From assembly GCA_009599575.1 (NCBI GenBank), contig VWND01000001.1:1674001-1738000 (forward strand): a stretch of DNA of 64,000 bases. The letters are read 5' to 3'. Source of the DNA: Blumeriella jaapii. Taxonomy: Eukaryota > Ascomycota > Leotiomycetes > Helotiales > Drepanopezizaceae. The position numbers and the translations under genes are program-made. Shown one piece after another: positions 45,845 through 57,788 of the stretch. Each line of letters begins with the position of its first letter. Position 1 is the first letter of the stretch. Under the pieces are notes generated by a model. That model was given only the letters and a program-made list of their open reading frames with translations. It was not told the origin of the DNA and did no database searches.

Positions 45845-46469
45845 CCTGGACCGAATTGACGATTCGCCGGTCGTTTGACTGCGACAGTAGAGTAGATAGA
45901 GTACGTTCCTCTCCAAAACCCACCGGTGTGGTCCCACAGACGCGTTCTAGGGGGCAAGGCAAGGCAAGGAGGCAAGCCGGTTGCGTGATGAACTCCGGCC
46001 GGCACCCTGACTTTATATCTCATATCCTTCGGCTTACGAGGCATCCCAAGAGGCATCCTAGGAGGCATCCTAGCCCTGCTCGAGATCTCGGGTTCCTGGC
46101 GCTGCACATCTCGGACATGATCACCGTTGAGCTGCCCCATGCGATATAGAGTTCAAAACTCACGCACGCTTTGTGATGATCGACCTCCCTTGTTAAGCAC
46201 GTAGGTTATGCCGTCGTCCAGTTCTCCTGGGATCTCAGCATCGCAATCCGGCAGATGCACAGAACGGAGCTGACGGCAGATGCTCGTACTGCAGAGCGAC
46301 TGTTCGCCCATGCCAATTCTCTCTGGGGCAGTCTCGCCGCGCTGTCTCGGTGGCCCGGGCCGTTGCGAGTCTGAGAGCTTGCCCCAAGTCACATTGTGTA
46401 CATTAAATGGCTCCAGATTGCCCTGCTTGGCCGATCAGGGAGAGGGACGCTTCGACATCAGTGGTAAAA
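45845..46469. other. Mannosidase upstream region
   Basis: 625 bp, the presumed promoter of the mannosidase gene. It includes a short triple repeat of AGGCATCC at about 46040-46072. No gene is recognised. Confidence 0.5.
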
Positions 46470-47497
46470 GTGAATGTCAGACCATGTTCTTCGTCCGTAC
46501 GGTAGTCGAGCATCGACAGGATTCGCTGAATGTTACTGTACATTCATACAAGTTTGGTTATATTAATTTTGCTTGAATTGGGTTTTTTTTAACAGATATT
46601 AGCAAGGAAGGTGAATATCAGACCACGATATTGGTTCGTTCAATAGTCGAGCTTCGACAGGATTCGCTAAATGTCTTCCTCATACGAGTGTGGTGATATA
46701 AACGTTGCTGATATTGGTTTCTATCCTAATCTCAAAATATTAGCAAAAAGGGTGAATATCCTACACAGATCCACACGAGTTTGGGTTTATAAACTTTGCT
46801 TAAATTGCTTTTTATATTGATCTTAAGATATTAGCAAGGAAGGTGAATATCAGACCACGATATTGGTTCGTTTAATAGTCGAGCTTCGATAGGATTCGCT
46901 AAATGTCTCACTTATACGAATATGGTGATATAAACGTTGCTGATATTGGTTTCTATCCTAATCTCAAAACATTAGCAAAAAGAGTGAATATCCTACACAG
47001 ATCCACACGAGTTTGGGTTTATAAACTTTGCTTAAATTGCTTTTTATATTGATCTTAAGATATGAGCAAGGAAGGTGAATATCAGACCACGATACTCGTC
47101 CGTACAATAGTCGAGCATCGACAGAATTCGCTGAATGTTTTATTCATACGGATCTGGTTATGTAAACGTTGCTAAAATTGGTTTCTATTTTAATCTCAAG
47201 ATGTTAGCAAAGAAAGTACATATCAGACCACGTTACTCGTCCGTACAATAGTCGAGCATCGACAGAATTCGCTGAATGTTTTATTCATACGGATCTGGTT
47301 ATATAAACGTTGCTAAAATTGGTTTCTATTATAATCTCAAGACATTAGCAAGAAAGGTGAATATCAGACCACGATACTCGTCCGTACAATAGTCGAGCAT
47401 CGACAGGATTCGCTAAATGTCTCACCCACACGGGTCTGGTCATGTAGACTTTCCTTGGATGGGTTTCTATCTTGATCTCAAGTCAGAATCTGCTTAA
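46470..47497 (+). repeat. 141-bp satellite array with 91-bp deletion units and 232-bp higher-order period
   Basis: Eight units start at 46470, 46611, 46752, 46843, 46984, 47075, 47216 and 47357. Spacings are 141, 141, 91, 141, 91, 141 and 141 bp. Full units begin GTGAATATCAGACCAC, continue ATAGTCGAGCWTCGACAG and ATTCGCTRAATGT, and end near TTAGCAARRAAG. The two short units begin GTGAATATCCTACACAG and lack about 50 bp. The 141+91 pair is repeated once almost identically (46611-46842 and 46843-47074). The array is AT-rich and non-coding. Confidence 0.93.
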
Positions 47498-47555
47498 TGC
47501 CTCTGCTGGATCCCGAACGTTTCGACCACGCGTCGCCGGAACATATCCCTGGCGT

Positions 47556-49105
47556 CTAGCCAGAGCCTTTCTGCCCCGGCTTTTGGCTCAGCGGACGCCC
47601 ATGGGTGTTCTGCATCATGACCACAGCCCTTTGCTGCATCTCTTTCGAGCGACCGCCGTCGAACCAATCCCAAACGGTCGTCAATGCAACCACGGCTATT
47701 TTCGTCAGTCCTGCCCAACTGGCCGAAAAGCACCCCCGGAGAGATCTAGTCGACACTCACCAACAGTGAAATTCAGCACAAAGCTCATCACCGTCGCCAC
47801 GAGCCCCGCTTCTCCGCCCTTGATGAGCCATGCTGCCGTCAGGCCCGCAATGCCAATCAGCCATATGCTCGCGAAGAGGACAATGCGGTCCGGGACGTAG
47901 TCTTCAACCAGCTCGATGGCCATGTCTAGGTCGGGGGAGAGAGCCTTCTGCTGGAGCAGCCAACGATTCCACTCGTAGCGATCCATGGCGCCGTCGAGTT
48001 CTTCTTTGGGATTGTGCCAGATGCGCATGAAGTCCGAAGAGAACGTGTCATCCTCCTGGTCGGGCCGGGCGACCATTTTGTCGCCGTACTGTGTCGATTA
48101 AGATGAAATGTCACCTTGGGCGATGAGAAGCTGGCATCTATCTTACCTGGAGAAGCCGAACGGTGGACAGAGCTTTGAAGCTCAAGAGCCGCCTGACCCA
48201 TCCTCGCATTTCATTCTCATACGTCCTGCGCATCTGCTGAAAGAGAAGCAAGTCTTGCGTATAGCTATAGCCCTGTCCTCCACGATCTGGCCGCCGAGCA
48301 GTGGAGGATCGCAACTGTACCATGCGATAATCGAAGCTCTTGAGGCGGTTCCGCCGGTACACGCAGATCACGATGCTGCTTCTCACTTTCTCACTCGCCT
48401 TGGGATCAGGCTGCCCGGCGAGGGTTGCGAGGTCGTGACGACCGCCGCCGCCGCCACTTCCATCTCCTGTGCGCCGTGGCCATGACCAGAGCCAGAGCCG
48501 GAATCTGGAGGCTGTTGGTAGGAAGAAACCAGGTAGGGAGAGGGCGTCACGAAGCCTTGAGGGACAAGGTACGGAGGAGGCGGCTGAAGCGGAACCCGTC
48601 CTGTGTGACGGCGATGACTTGGCCGCTCTTCTGAGATTCCATGGGAAATATACGGAGGAGGCGGTGGAGGAGGAGGAGGAGGTAGCCCACCAGGACGCAG
48701 AAAGCTGTGGGATACCCTATCCGCTGATACTCTGTCCGCTACGAAAGGACCTGAACTTGGACCTGGGTCAGTGTGTGGATTTGCAGGCTCCGCCTCGTCT
48801 TCGACACGCGCACGCCGGTCGGGAGGCCGATGATGGAAGACCTCAGTCTCGTACTCCTCTATAATCACGGGGCGAGGCTTGTCTCTTCGCGGCCGCGCCG
48901 AACCTGGACTTGGGCGATGATTCGAGTTTCCGTTCTCTGCATCCTCTCTTCTGGGCGGTACCGTACTTGGGCCTGGAAGATTACTGGGCCCGTGGTTGAC
49001 AGCTGATGTGAGACGAGCAGATCCAACATTCCCGTAGCTGTTTTCCGCACGATCATTGTAACGCCTGCTAGATGAGGCCCGTCGGAAGGTATCCGAGTAG
49101 TCCAT
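47556..49105 (-). CDS. Fungal two-TM membrane protein of unknown function with disordered N-terminus
   Basis: Four exons: 48395-49105, 48147-48236, 47761-48088 and 47556-47710, 427 aa, all frame-consistent; introns 158, 58 and 50 nt. The start MDYSDTFRR at 49105 is preferred although the frame opens earlier. Residues 1-237 are disordered, rich in Pro, Arg, Gly and His, with a GLPPPPPPPPPPY run and an RDKPRPVIIEEYETE segment. The conserved part begins in exon 2 (RTYENEMRGWVRRLLSFKALSTVRLLQ), continues with WHNPKEELDGAMDRYEWNR, and has two transmembrane helices (about 335-352 and 356-376) around LIKGGE. A third hydrophobic stretch follows the last intron. I associate this layout with widespread fungal hypothetical membrane proteins and cannot name a function. 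The first intron is the least certain. Confidence 0.7.
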
Positions 49106-49931
49106 CTTTGCAAGATGGAAGGCGTGGACAAAAGCACATCGTTCTAGAATCCTGACCAAGAGAGTGAGGTTCAGCTCCGACGTCACGCAAGCTTGCGAGA
49201 TTGTGAAAAGGAGCAGGGCCTTGCATTTGGCCGCATCGGGGGCCGTCAATATTCGGTTTAGCCTTGATATCGGGGAAATACCGATTTGTATCATAGGGCG
49301 GAAGTCGATGTTTGCGGTATGGACTCGAGAACCACCTGTTACCAAAGACTCGCATTGTCGATGTTCTTGTCGCTGATATCCATTCCTCCACTTCACTCCA
49401 GCACTTCAATCTTTACAGCTAAGCTCACGGGCCAGCCCAGATTCCATGTAGCTGCTGCAGGCATCATGATTTCTTCGATCATCTCCTATCGTGGACAAGT
49501 TGATAGCTTGAAACGCTGAACAGATTGGAAAAGCAGCGAGAAGCAACGTATTTCGTCTCACCAGCGCTTTCTTCGCTCCTTGAACAGAGGGTATTTACTG
49601 CACTTACACTGTAGGTACACGAGCTAGAAAAGAGGAGCTGATCGTAACATGCCGAGCTCCTCGCAGTTCGTGTATAGAGGACCGTGCAAAACAAGATTGT
49701 TTGTTTTCCAGGTCTCGCTTAAGAAGTTGAAGCTTTCTGTCTACGCTGTCGTCCTCTCTTTCGCTGTAGATTCGGGAGTTTCGCGGCTTTCAGCTTCGAA
49801 AGCAACCTGAGATTCATCAAGCAAGTAAAAATTGGCTGAGACTTGATTGAGTCTCTGTATCGGAAAAGGTGAGGTTCATGTAACTTTACAACCCAAACAC
49901 CTACAGTACCAGACATCATTCCAATTGGTCT
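49106..49931. other. Intergenic between acetate kinase and membrane-protein genes
   Basis: 826 bp holding the promoter of the membrane-protein gene and the 3' flank of acetate kinase. No gene or clear repeat is recognised. Confidence 0.5.
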
Positions 49932-51240
49932 TCAGCGGAATAAACTATCGTTCACAGAACAAAACCTCGCCATCTCGAACTGCTCGTCAGTCTGGCAAAC
50001 CAACAACCTATGCTTGGCGCCCTCCTTCCCGACATCCTGCACTACATCTTCGATCTCTTTCTCGTTCCTCTCGGCATCAATCTCGAACCCCAAACACGCC
50101 GCTTCCTCTGCCACTCTTCGCCTCAACAACTCGCTCTTCTCGCCAATGCCCCCCGCGAACACCAACGCATCGACCTTCCCGTGCAAGGTCACGTAGTAGC
50201 CTCCAATGTAATTCATGATTCTGTCAAGCAGGATATCGAACGCGAGCTTCATCTTAGGGTCATCTGATCCGGCGATGGTGCCGAAGTTCGTGGTACCAGT
50301 GAGGGATTTCCACCCGGAATCTTTGTTAAGGATCTCCTCGGCGCGAGAGATGTGCAGATCTGCTGTTGAATTCGGGGAGAGCTTTCCCACATCCGAGGCG
50401 TAGTGGAAGACCAGACTGATCTTCCCGTCAGCAAAGGCCTGTTCATCTTCAACGCGAAGAGTGAAGGACGTACCTAGGATCGACACTCCCACTCCTCGTC
50501 GCGCCCGGCAGTCCCGCCAACGGCGTCAGCCCCATACTCGTATCCCAGCTCTTCCCGTTCTTCACCGCGCACGCACTCGCACCACTACCCAGATGCAGCA
50601 CGATCAAACTCGTCTCGCTCTCCTTCTTCCCCAGGAACTCTGCCACGCTCCTCGTGATGAACGAGTAGCTAATGCCATGGAAGCCGTACTTCCTCAGCTT
50701 GTTCTTCTTCGCGACGTCCTGGTTGATCGGGTACGTCCTGATATGCTCCGGCATCGTCTGATGGAACTCGCTGTCAAAGACGGCTACATTTCTCGTCCTG
50801 GGCATTTCCTTGATGCAGTAGTGTACGATGTCCAGCGCGGACGCGTTGTGCAGCGGTGCGAGGTCGGTCAGGGACTCGAGTTTGTGGTAAGTCTCCTCGT
50901 CGATGATCTGAGGCGTGTCGAAATCGCCCCCGTGGACGACACGGTGGCAGACGATGGCGATGTCTTCCTGCTTCTGGATGGCGGGAAACTCGGAGTCCTC
51001 GATGAGCATTTGGAGCATGTGCTGGAAGGCATCTTTCTGGCTGGCTATTCCCTCTTTGAGTTTCTTGTTTGTGTAGATAGATTGGGTGCCGCGCGAGTAT
51101 TTCAGTTGCGGAGGAGGTGATGTGAGGCCGTCAATGTGCGTTTCTGCGAGTTGTTTGGGCTCGGAGCCCGATGTTGCTGTGTACACAGAGATCTTGACCG
51201 AGCTGGAGCCGGCGTTGATGGAGAGGATTATTTTCGACAT
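49932..51240 (-). CDS. ACK1: Acetate kinase
   Basis: Converts acetyl phosphate and ADP to acetate and ATP, reversibly, in the cytosol. Two exons, 50474-51240 and 49932-50415; the 58-nt intron (GTACGT ... ATCAG) splits the Ser codon of VDPSLVFHY. The protein is 416 aa, normal for the family. Known catalytic residues can be placed by motif: N9 in INAGSSSVK, R100 in CHRVVHGG, H131 in LAPLHNAS, D156 in VAVFDSEFH, H188 in KYGFHGISY, R249 in GATRSGSVDP, and the Glu of VFAGGIGEKS. All are present, so the enzyme should be active. It is divergent from phosphoketolase, whose product is its substrate. Fungal acetate kinases are of bacterial type and patchily distributed (general knowledge). Confidence 0.96.
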
Positions 51241-52078
51241 GGTGGGAGACCTTTCAGTTGGCAGTTTGATACCATCGAGACGAAGTTTCTCGAAATAGAA
51301 TTAGTTTCGCTTGGGGTTTGTTTTGTTTCCTGGACCTCAGCTCAGCTTCACCATGATGACGTACGTTGGCTAGCTCGTATCAAGCATGGATGCAAAACTG
51401 ACTTGACTTTGTAAGGGATTACTGTACTATGTATGTACTTTACTTAAATCTAGAGCTACGCTCATTAGGTTAATCAACAATCCTAGCTTCTTCCCGAAGC
51501 CACTCCATAACTTTAGTACCACCACTTTTTATCTCTGTTTCTATTTTCCATCTGTCCCCTTGCGCGCAAAAAAGGAATATGATGCATGGATCGAGGCGCT
51601 CATGCACGTTGCCTTCAGTTCGCGACTTTCGTTGGCCAATGAAGAGCACCTTCGCATCATGACGTTGACGGGAGCGGTTCCTCTCTTTGTTGACCAACTC
51701 GTTTGGTGGTTGTTTTTTCCCCTTTTCGGCCGTTACTCACCAATCAATGGCAATTCTGGTCTCTCTGGTTTTCGAGATCCAAGTTATCTCCATCTAGACC
51801 CATCATGAGGTGGTTCCGGAGCACAACAGCCCGCTTCTCAAGTCCGAGAGATCCGTCGCTTCCACAGTGACGCAGCCTTGCTTCTTTAGCTTGGACTCAA
51901 CACGATACAATATTCTGTACCATCTCTCCCGTTCTTGTTTGCTTTTCCAATCTGCCCTTTACAAACATTCCACTTCCACCCCGTCAGAACGGCCTTGTAC
52001 CAGCCAAACGCCGACAGTCTCGACCTCTCTCTATTTCGTCACATTGCCCAGACTCGAGGTCACTGACAAATCGCCAAT
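51241..52078. promoter_or_regulatory. Bidirectional promoter of acetate kinase and phosphoketolase
   Basis: 838 bp separate the two divergent start codons. CCAAT boxes lie at 51636-51640 and 51740-51744. The last 180 bp before the phosphoketolase start are C/T-rich, as in highly expressed fungal genes. Shared control is inferred from the geometry and the pathway link, not shown. Confidence 0.6.
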
Positions 52079-54891
52079 ATGCCCGGAGAAGAAATTGATA
52101 GGCCGAACCCCAAGGCTGTGGCCTCCTTGATCCCCGAAGATGTTCTCAAGCTATCTGTGCAACTGGAGAAGTTGCAGTTGAGTGACGCTGATCTGAAAGG
52201 TTTGGAGGAGTTCCGCAGAGCGAGTAATTACATAGCAGCTGGTGCGTTTCGTTGCAAAGCAATTTGATCCACTTCGGGTATTATTACTGATCTTGCTAGC
52301 TATGATCTTCTTGAGTGACAATGCTTTGGTGGAACGAGACCTTACTCACAATGATATCAAACCTAGGTTAGCGATGGGGGTTCTCTTTTTGGGGACTCTT
52401 TAGCTGATAGCAACAGACTGCTCGGACATTGGGGAACATGCCCAGGTCTCACACTCGTTTACGCCCATCTCAACTACCTTACCCGCAAGAACGATCTCGA
52501 TTGCATCTACGTCGTGGGTCCTGGCCATGGAGCTCCCGCGATCTTGGCATCTCTTTGGCTCGAAGGCAGCTTGGAAAAGTTCTACCCGCAATACGCGCAA
52601 AACAAGCAAGGACTGCACAATCTGATTACTGGATTCAGCACACCGAAGGGATTCCCTAGCCATATCAATGCCGAGACGCCTGGCGCCATTCACGAGGGTG
52701 GCGAGCTGGGATATGCTTTGTCCGTCGCATTTGGAGCTGTTATGGATAAGCCCGACTTGATTGTCGGATGCATAGTTGGTGATGGAGAGGCTGAGTCCGG
52801 ACCTACCGCTACTGCATGGCACGCGGCCAAATACATCGACCCTGCTGAATCTGGTGCGGTCATTCCTATTGTCCACGTCAATGGATTCAAGATCTCCGAG
52901 AGAACTATCTACGGATGTATGGACGACAAGGAGTTGGTCACCTTATTCACTGGTTATGGCTACCAGTGTAGATTCGTGGAGGATCTAGAAGATATTGTGA
53001 GAGAGATCGAAGGTGGTAGTCTGAATTGTACTGACAATGATAGGACCGCGACATGGCCACTAGCTTCCAATGGGCTTTGGAAGAGATCCGCAAGATTCAA
53101 AAGGCTGCTCGCTCTGGCAAGCCGATCATGAAACCTCGCGTAAGCACCAAGCTCCTCTTCTTCGAATTCGCCTAATCTGTGAATGCAGTGGCCAGTCATC
53201 ATCATGAGAACGCCTAAGGGCTGGAGTGGACCAAAGAAGGTCAATGGTGAAATCGTCGAAGGCTCATTTCACTCCCACCAAGTTCCTCTAATGGCAGCCA
53301 AGACTGACGAGAGTCAACTCGCCGACCTACAAAAATGGCTTCTTTCATACGGCCCAGCTAAGCTCTTCACGGAAACAGGTGATGTTACCGACTCCATCAA
53401 GAGTGTTATTCCAACAGAAGCTTCTCAGAGATTGGGCCAGCGAGCTGAGACTTACAAGACACATGAACCTCTCAGCGTCCCCGACTGGAGAAAGTTTGGC
53501 GTCGAAAAGGCTACGGAGGAGTCCTGCATGAAGGCAATCGGAAACCTGATCGATCAAGCTCTTGTTGACAACCCCAAATCGCTTCGCCTGTTCTCCCCGG
53601 ATGAGTTGGTGTCTAATAAGCTTGATGCAGTATTCAACCATACTGGCAGAGATTTCCAATGGGACGAGTTCTCTAACGCACGCGGTGGCAGAGTCATCGA
53701 GATCCTGAGCGAGCACACCTGTCAGGGTTTCCTGCAAGGCTACACTCTCACCGGCCGCACGGGTATCTTCCCATCGTATGAGTCCTTTCTGGGAATAATT
53801 CACACCATGATGGTTCAGTACAGCAAGTTCAATAAGATGGCTAGAGAGACAACATGGGTATGTCACTCACTTGCGTGGGCCTAGTGATTAGGATTCGTAT
53901 GCTAACGAGGAAAATAGCGAACTGACCTTTCATCTATCAACTACATCGAGACCAGTACTTGGACCAGACAAGAGCACAATGGATTCTCTCACCAGAACCC
54001 TTCCTTCATTGGCGCTGTGCTGAACCTTAAGCCGGATGCAGCCCGTGTTTACTTTCCCCCTGACGCCGTAAGCGAGCTCTCCTTAAGAGTAAAAGTTACA
54101 TTTACTGATCTCACGACCAACAGAATACATTCCTCTCCACCGTCGCCCACTGCCTCCGCTCCAAGAACTACGTCAATCTGATGGTCGGCTCCAAACAACC
54201 GCAACCCGTCTTCCTCTCCGTCGAAGAAGCAGATGCCCACTGCCAAGCTGGGGCTTCCGTTTGGAAATTTGCATCCGTAGATGACGGTCTCGACCCAGAC
54301 GTGACTCTCGTCGGCATCGGCTCCGAACTCATGTTCGAAGTCGTCGTCGCAGCCGCCATCCTACGCCGCAAATGCCCTGCTATTCGCGTGCGCGTCGTCA
54401 ACGTCACCGACCTCATGATTCTCGAAGCCGAGACGCTGCACCCGCACTCCATGACGAACGACGAGTTCAACTCCCTCTTCACGCCCGACCGCCCGATCCA
54501 CTTTAACTACCACGGCTACTCGAACGAGATCAAAGGTCTGCTCTTCGGCCGGCCCAACGTGGACCGGATCTCCATCGAGTGCTACAAAGAAGAAGGCAGC
54601 ACGACCACGCCATTCGACATGATGCTCCGAAACTCGGTCTCCAGATACCACGTCATGGAAGCGGCCATCAAGGCTGGCGCAAAGCACAACCCCCAGGTGG
54701 CGCTCGACATGACGGCCCTGCTGGGAGACATCAGACACCAGGTCACGAAGGTGCAGGCGTACATCATGGCGACGGGGAAGGACCCCGAGGGCACTTTCGA
54801 CGTGCCGAAGTTCGAAGGCACGCTCTTCCAGGGCGGTAAGAAAGGCGAGGGTGAGAGTGGTGGCAAGGAGGACGGGTTTTTCGTTAACTAG
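52079..54891 (+). CDS. XFP: Xylulose-5-phosphate/fructose-6-phosphate phosphoketolase
   Basis: Thiamine-diphosphate enzyme cleaving xylulose 5-phosphate (or fructose 6-phosphate) with phosphate to acetyl phosphate plus glyceraldehyde 3-phosphate (or erythrose 4-phosphate). Seven exons: 52079-52241, 52300-52366, 52417-52996, 53044-53139, 53189-53857, 53918-54067 and 54124-54891, 830 aa; all junctions keep frame. Motifs in order: LLGHWGTCPGLTLVYAH, VVGPGHGAPA, INAETPGAIHEGGELGYAL, the ThDP-binding GDGEAESGPT (about 200), VHVNGFKI, WPVIIMRTPKGWSGPK, then ILSEHTCQGFLQGYTLTGR and FPSYESFLGIIHTM (about 470-500). The C-terminal XFP domain has HFNYHGYSNEIKGLLFGR. Length and motif set are complete, so it should be functional. 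Together with the adjacent acetate kinase it forms a carbon-conserving, ATP-yielding bypass. Confidence 0.97.
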
Positions 54892-55398
54892 CTAGGTGCG
54901 GAGGCGGGCGGTTTGGACCGGAGTCGGGGGCGATGGAGGCGTTTTTCCTCGGGGTCGTGCGGCCTGGTGGGACGGCGTATGACTTCGATGAAGGTATGCG
55001 GTGCTCTAGATCAACAATTTTAGAATTCGTGGTCTACACTTGCTGTGAAGCGTCTCTTTGACAAGACCGGAGCACCTCAGCGACTTCGAGATGCAATCGC
55101 CTGGAGTTTTCACAGCTCGGCGACCGCTAAGCAAGAGTTCGCTACGGGGCAAAAAAGACTTACCTCAAATGGGAGTTGTAACAAAAGAGAAGGGATTAGC
55201 GCCGAGGCTTGTGCAGATTTTCACAAGCCATTGGACGAGATCTTGCACTAGGGTGTTGGTGTGCTACATGTATCCACAAAACGGTCAAGCAAGCTCCTTA
55301 AACGCCGCATCGCCCAATATGGTATCATCCCCCCAATGCCATCCTGTTTCGCCAGCCCGTCTTCATCATTACTACCAGCGCACCCCCGACCCTCCCAA
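54892..55398. other. 3'-3' spacer between phosphoketolase and GST-fusion genes
   Basis: 507 bp between convergent genes. It holds both 3' flanks; nothing else is recognised. Confidence 0.5.
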
Positions 55399-57788
55399 TC
55401 ATGGCAACCCATAGCCCCCGTTAACAGCGTCCGCCAGCTCCGAGGTATTTGGTCTGTTCTGCGAATATCGCTCATAGCTGTCAATGTACAAATCGTCGAG
55501 ACTAGTAGTGTTTTTCACATGCTCGTTGTTTTCTATGGCGTCCACCCAACGTCCCCATCTGCTGTTGGGCAATGGGTCAGGCCAGGCACGGTAGTGTTTC
55601 ATAACGCGAGTTAAGCGAATCATCCAAGGCGCCAAATGAATGTCGACGTAGGAGAGCTGATTACCGAGAAAGAAGGGGCCGTGGGGATCGGACATGTCTA
55701 CGATTTTGCCAATTTCGTCCTTGAGCTTGGTGGTGTATTCTGCTTGTTTGTTGAAATCTTGGGCTTGAAGGAGCTGGTAGAAGGCTGGGACAATGCGTCG
55801 ATTGATCTAAACTGGATTAGAGCGATTTGTGGTCCGGACAGAAAGACACGTACGTGATCGGCCCACAATCGGCATGTTGCTCTGAGTTGAGGGTTACCCT
55901 GAGGGAGTAGAGGTTGACCAGCGCCGAGGTCCTCAAGCTATGCTGATGTTAGTTGACGTGATGAGGACCAGATACCGAGGCCCTACATATTCCATCAAGA
56001 CCGTGCTCTCACCACATCCCCAGTCGCCGTGTCGAATGCCCGGCACAAGACCACGAGGATTAACATCCAACAAACTCTGGGGTTTCTTGTAAGGATCGAC
56101 CTCGATGTACTGGTATTGCAAGCCTTTGGCCTCCATAGCAATCCAGACGCGCTGGACGAATGGACTAAAAAGTAGTCAGCACGAGCCTCGCAAGTTTACT
56201 GACGTCACGAGTAATCTGGTAAAGCATTAAATCAAACCTACCAAAAGCAGCTGCCAAAAAGCTTCAACTCATGCTCTTTGGCATGTTTTCTGACAGTAGC
56301 CAAAGCGTTCCCACTTGCCTTCTTGTGATAGGTCTTCTGTTGTTTTGTTGTATCAGTTAAGATCCGAAATTTGGAAATGGGAAATCTGGTTGTGATTTGC
56401 AAAATAGAGAACAAGCTGCTCAAGCCAAATTCGAAGGCCATTTAATGGCAATTGCAGTATAAATCCATGACACAGCTGTTCAAAAGTTGGGGAGAAGTAA
56501 TTATGTGGAAAACGTTGGCTAATGATGACACGGCTCGTAGAAAGGGAGCGGACAGGCCCTTTACACATCAAGAGTTTCCCGTGCTGCTCTACTGTTGCCA
56601 AGATCTGGGGTGCAGCTGGCCCGTGCAGGGGATGAACTGAACGTACCTGGGTTTTCTTCTCCTCCTTGTCTTTCTTCAGTGTGAGTCTCTGGATACTGTT
56701 CTTTTTGACCCGATCGCTCTCCTCCAGAGTATGCTTATGTGGACCCGGGACACCATCACCTTTGCCATTGCCGCCATTCCCGTTGACACGCTGAATAGTG
56801 TAGTATCTTTGACCTGTGGCGCCAGGATGATTCGCAAGCATGGAGGTATTGACAAAGGAGACACCAAATTGCGGTTGTTGATGCGTAGGCGCTTCAGGTT
56901 GACCTGGAGCAAAGAAGTTGCTGCTTTGTGATTGGTCCACTGGCGGAGGAATCGGGGCTCCATTTGGGACCAGGTCTGCACGCAACATCACTCCTGGAAA
57001 GTACTCGGTGATCTTGATCTTGACATCGCAGAGATCTCGCTCTCGTGCTATTCGCTTACGCTTCTTCTTGTTTGGGTCGTTCGATTTGGGAGTCCCAGGT
57101 GGTCGACCTTTCAATCGGCAGTCCCAGTAATGGGATACAAAGGCCTTGCGCTTGTAGGTTTGGGTAGAGCGATGGGAGTATACATTATCAACGTGAGGAA
57201 AATAAGTTTGGAACCTAGGTGGGTCACATTAGCAACGCTTTGTATTTTTCGATAGTCTGGCGTGACATACTCATCATCACTTAGTGTAATCATCTCGTCC
57301 ACATTGAATAGCTTCTGGCGCCACTCGGCAAGATTAGGAGGGTCCACAACAACCTTCGTGCTGAGATGTCCATTGCTCTTCTGATCCGAACCATCTGCTG
57401 CTGGGCCAGAGATGTCCTCCTGCTGCTGCAAGCGCGCAATCGAGCTGTGCTGAATTGGCCCCGCCGTCAAGATGCCGAACTGTCCCCCAGTGCTATGCTG
57501 CGGGGTATGCGGGCTTGCATTGTTCTGCACATGCATAGGTCGATGTCCATGGTTGTTATCGAAGGGGTTTGGATTTTGAAAGGGGCCGTTGGGGTCCTGC
57601 AGCTGTTGGAGGTCATGTCGAAAGACAGCATCGTTATCGTGGAGGTCGAGATCGAGTCCCGCCTGCGAGGCCAAGGTGTGGAGTCCTAGGTGCGGTGGCG
57701 GGCCATGCTGGATTGCTTGGGGAGCTTGCGGTTGCAATGTTCTGTAGGCCGAAGACAGCTGCTGGTGAAGCACAGGTTCTGGCTCCAT
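55399..57788 (-). CDS. Glutathione S-transferase fused to a fungal basic/nuclear-type N-terminal domain
   Basis: Six exons: 57271-57788, 56647-57214, 56242-56336, 55987-56164, 55854-55937 and 55399-55806, 616 aa. Every junction is in phase. Residues 1-170 are Gln/His/Pro-rich and acidic. About 172-235 form a conserved basic block: QTYFPHVDNVYSHRST, YKRKAFVSHYWDCRLKGRPPG (AT-hook-like GRPPG), KKKRKRIARERDL and KIKITEYFPG. A charged linker ends KDKEEKKTQ. After the 310-nt intron comes KTYHKKASG, and then a full GST: KLFGSCFCPFVQRVW (thioredoxin-fold CPF, omega/Cys type), DVNPRGLVPGIRHGDWG, ESTVLMEYLEDL, RLWADHINRRIVPAFY, GPFFLGNQLSYVDIHLAPW. It ends ELADAVNGGYGLP. The alternative is two genes, with the GST starting inside the long intron. 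I favour the fusion because of phase and because I recall similar fungal fusions. Confidence 0.78.

Noticed and set aside
56238..56441. Independent GST gene starting with an ATG inside the 310-nt intron
   Set aside because: The acceptor at 56337 continues the upstream exon in phase, with KTQ-KTYHKK continuity that I recall from related fungal proteins. It is kept only as an alternative.
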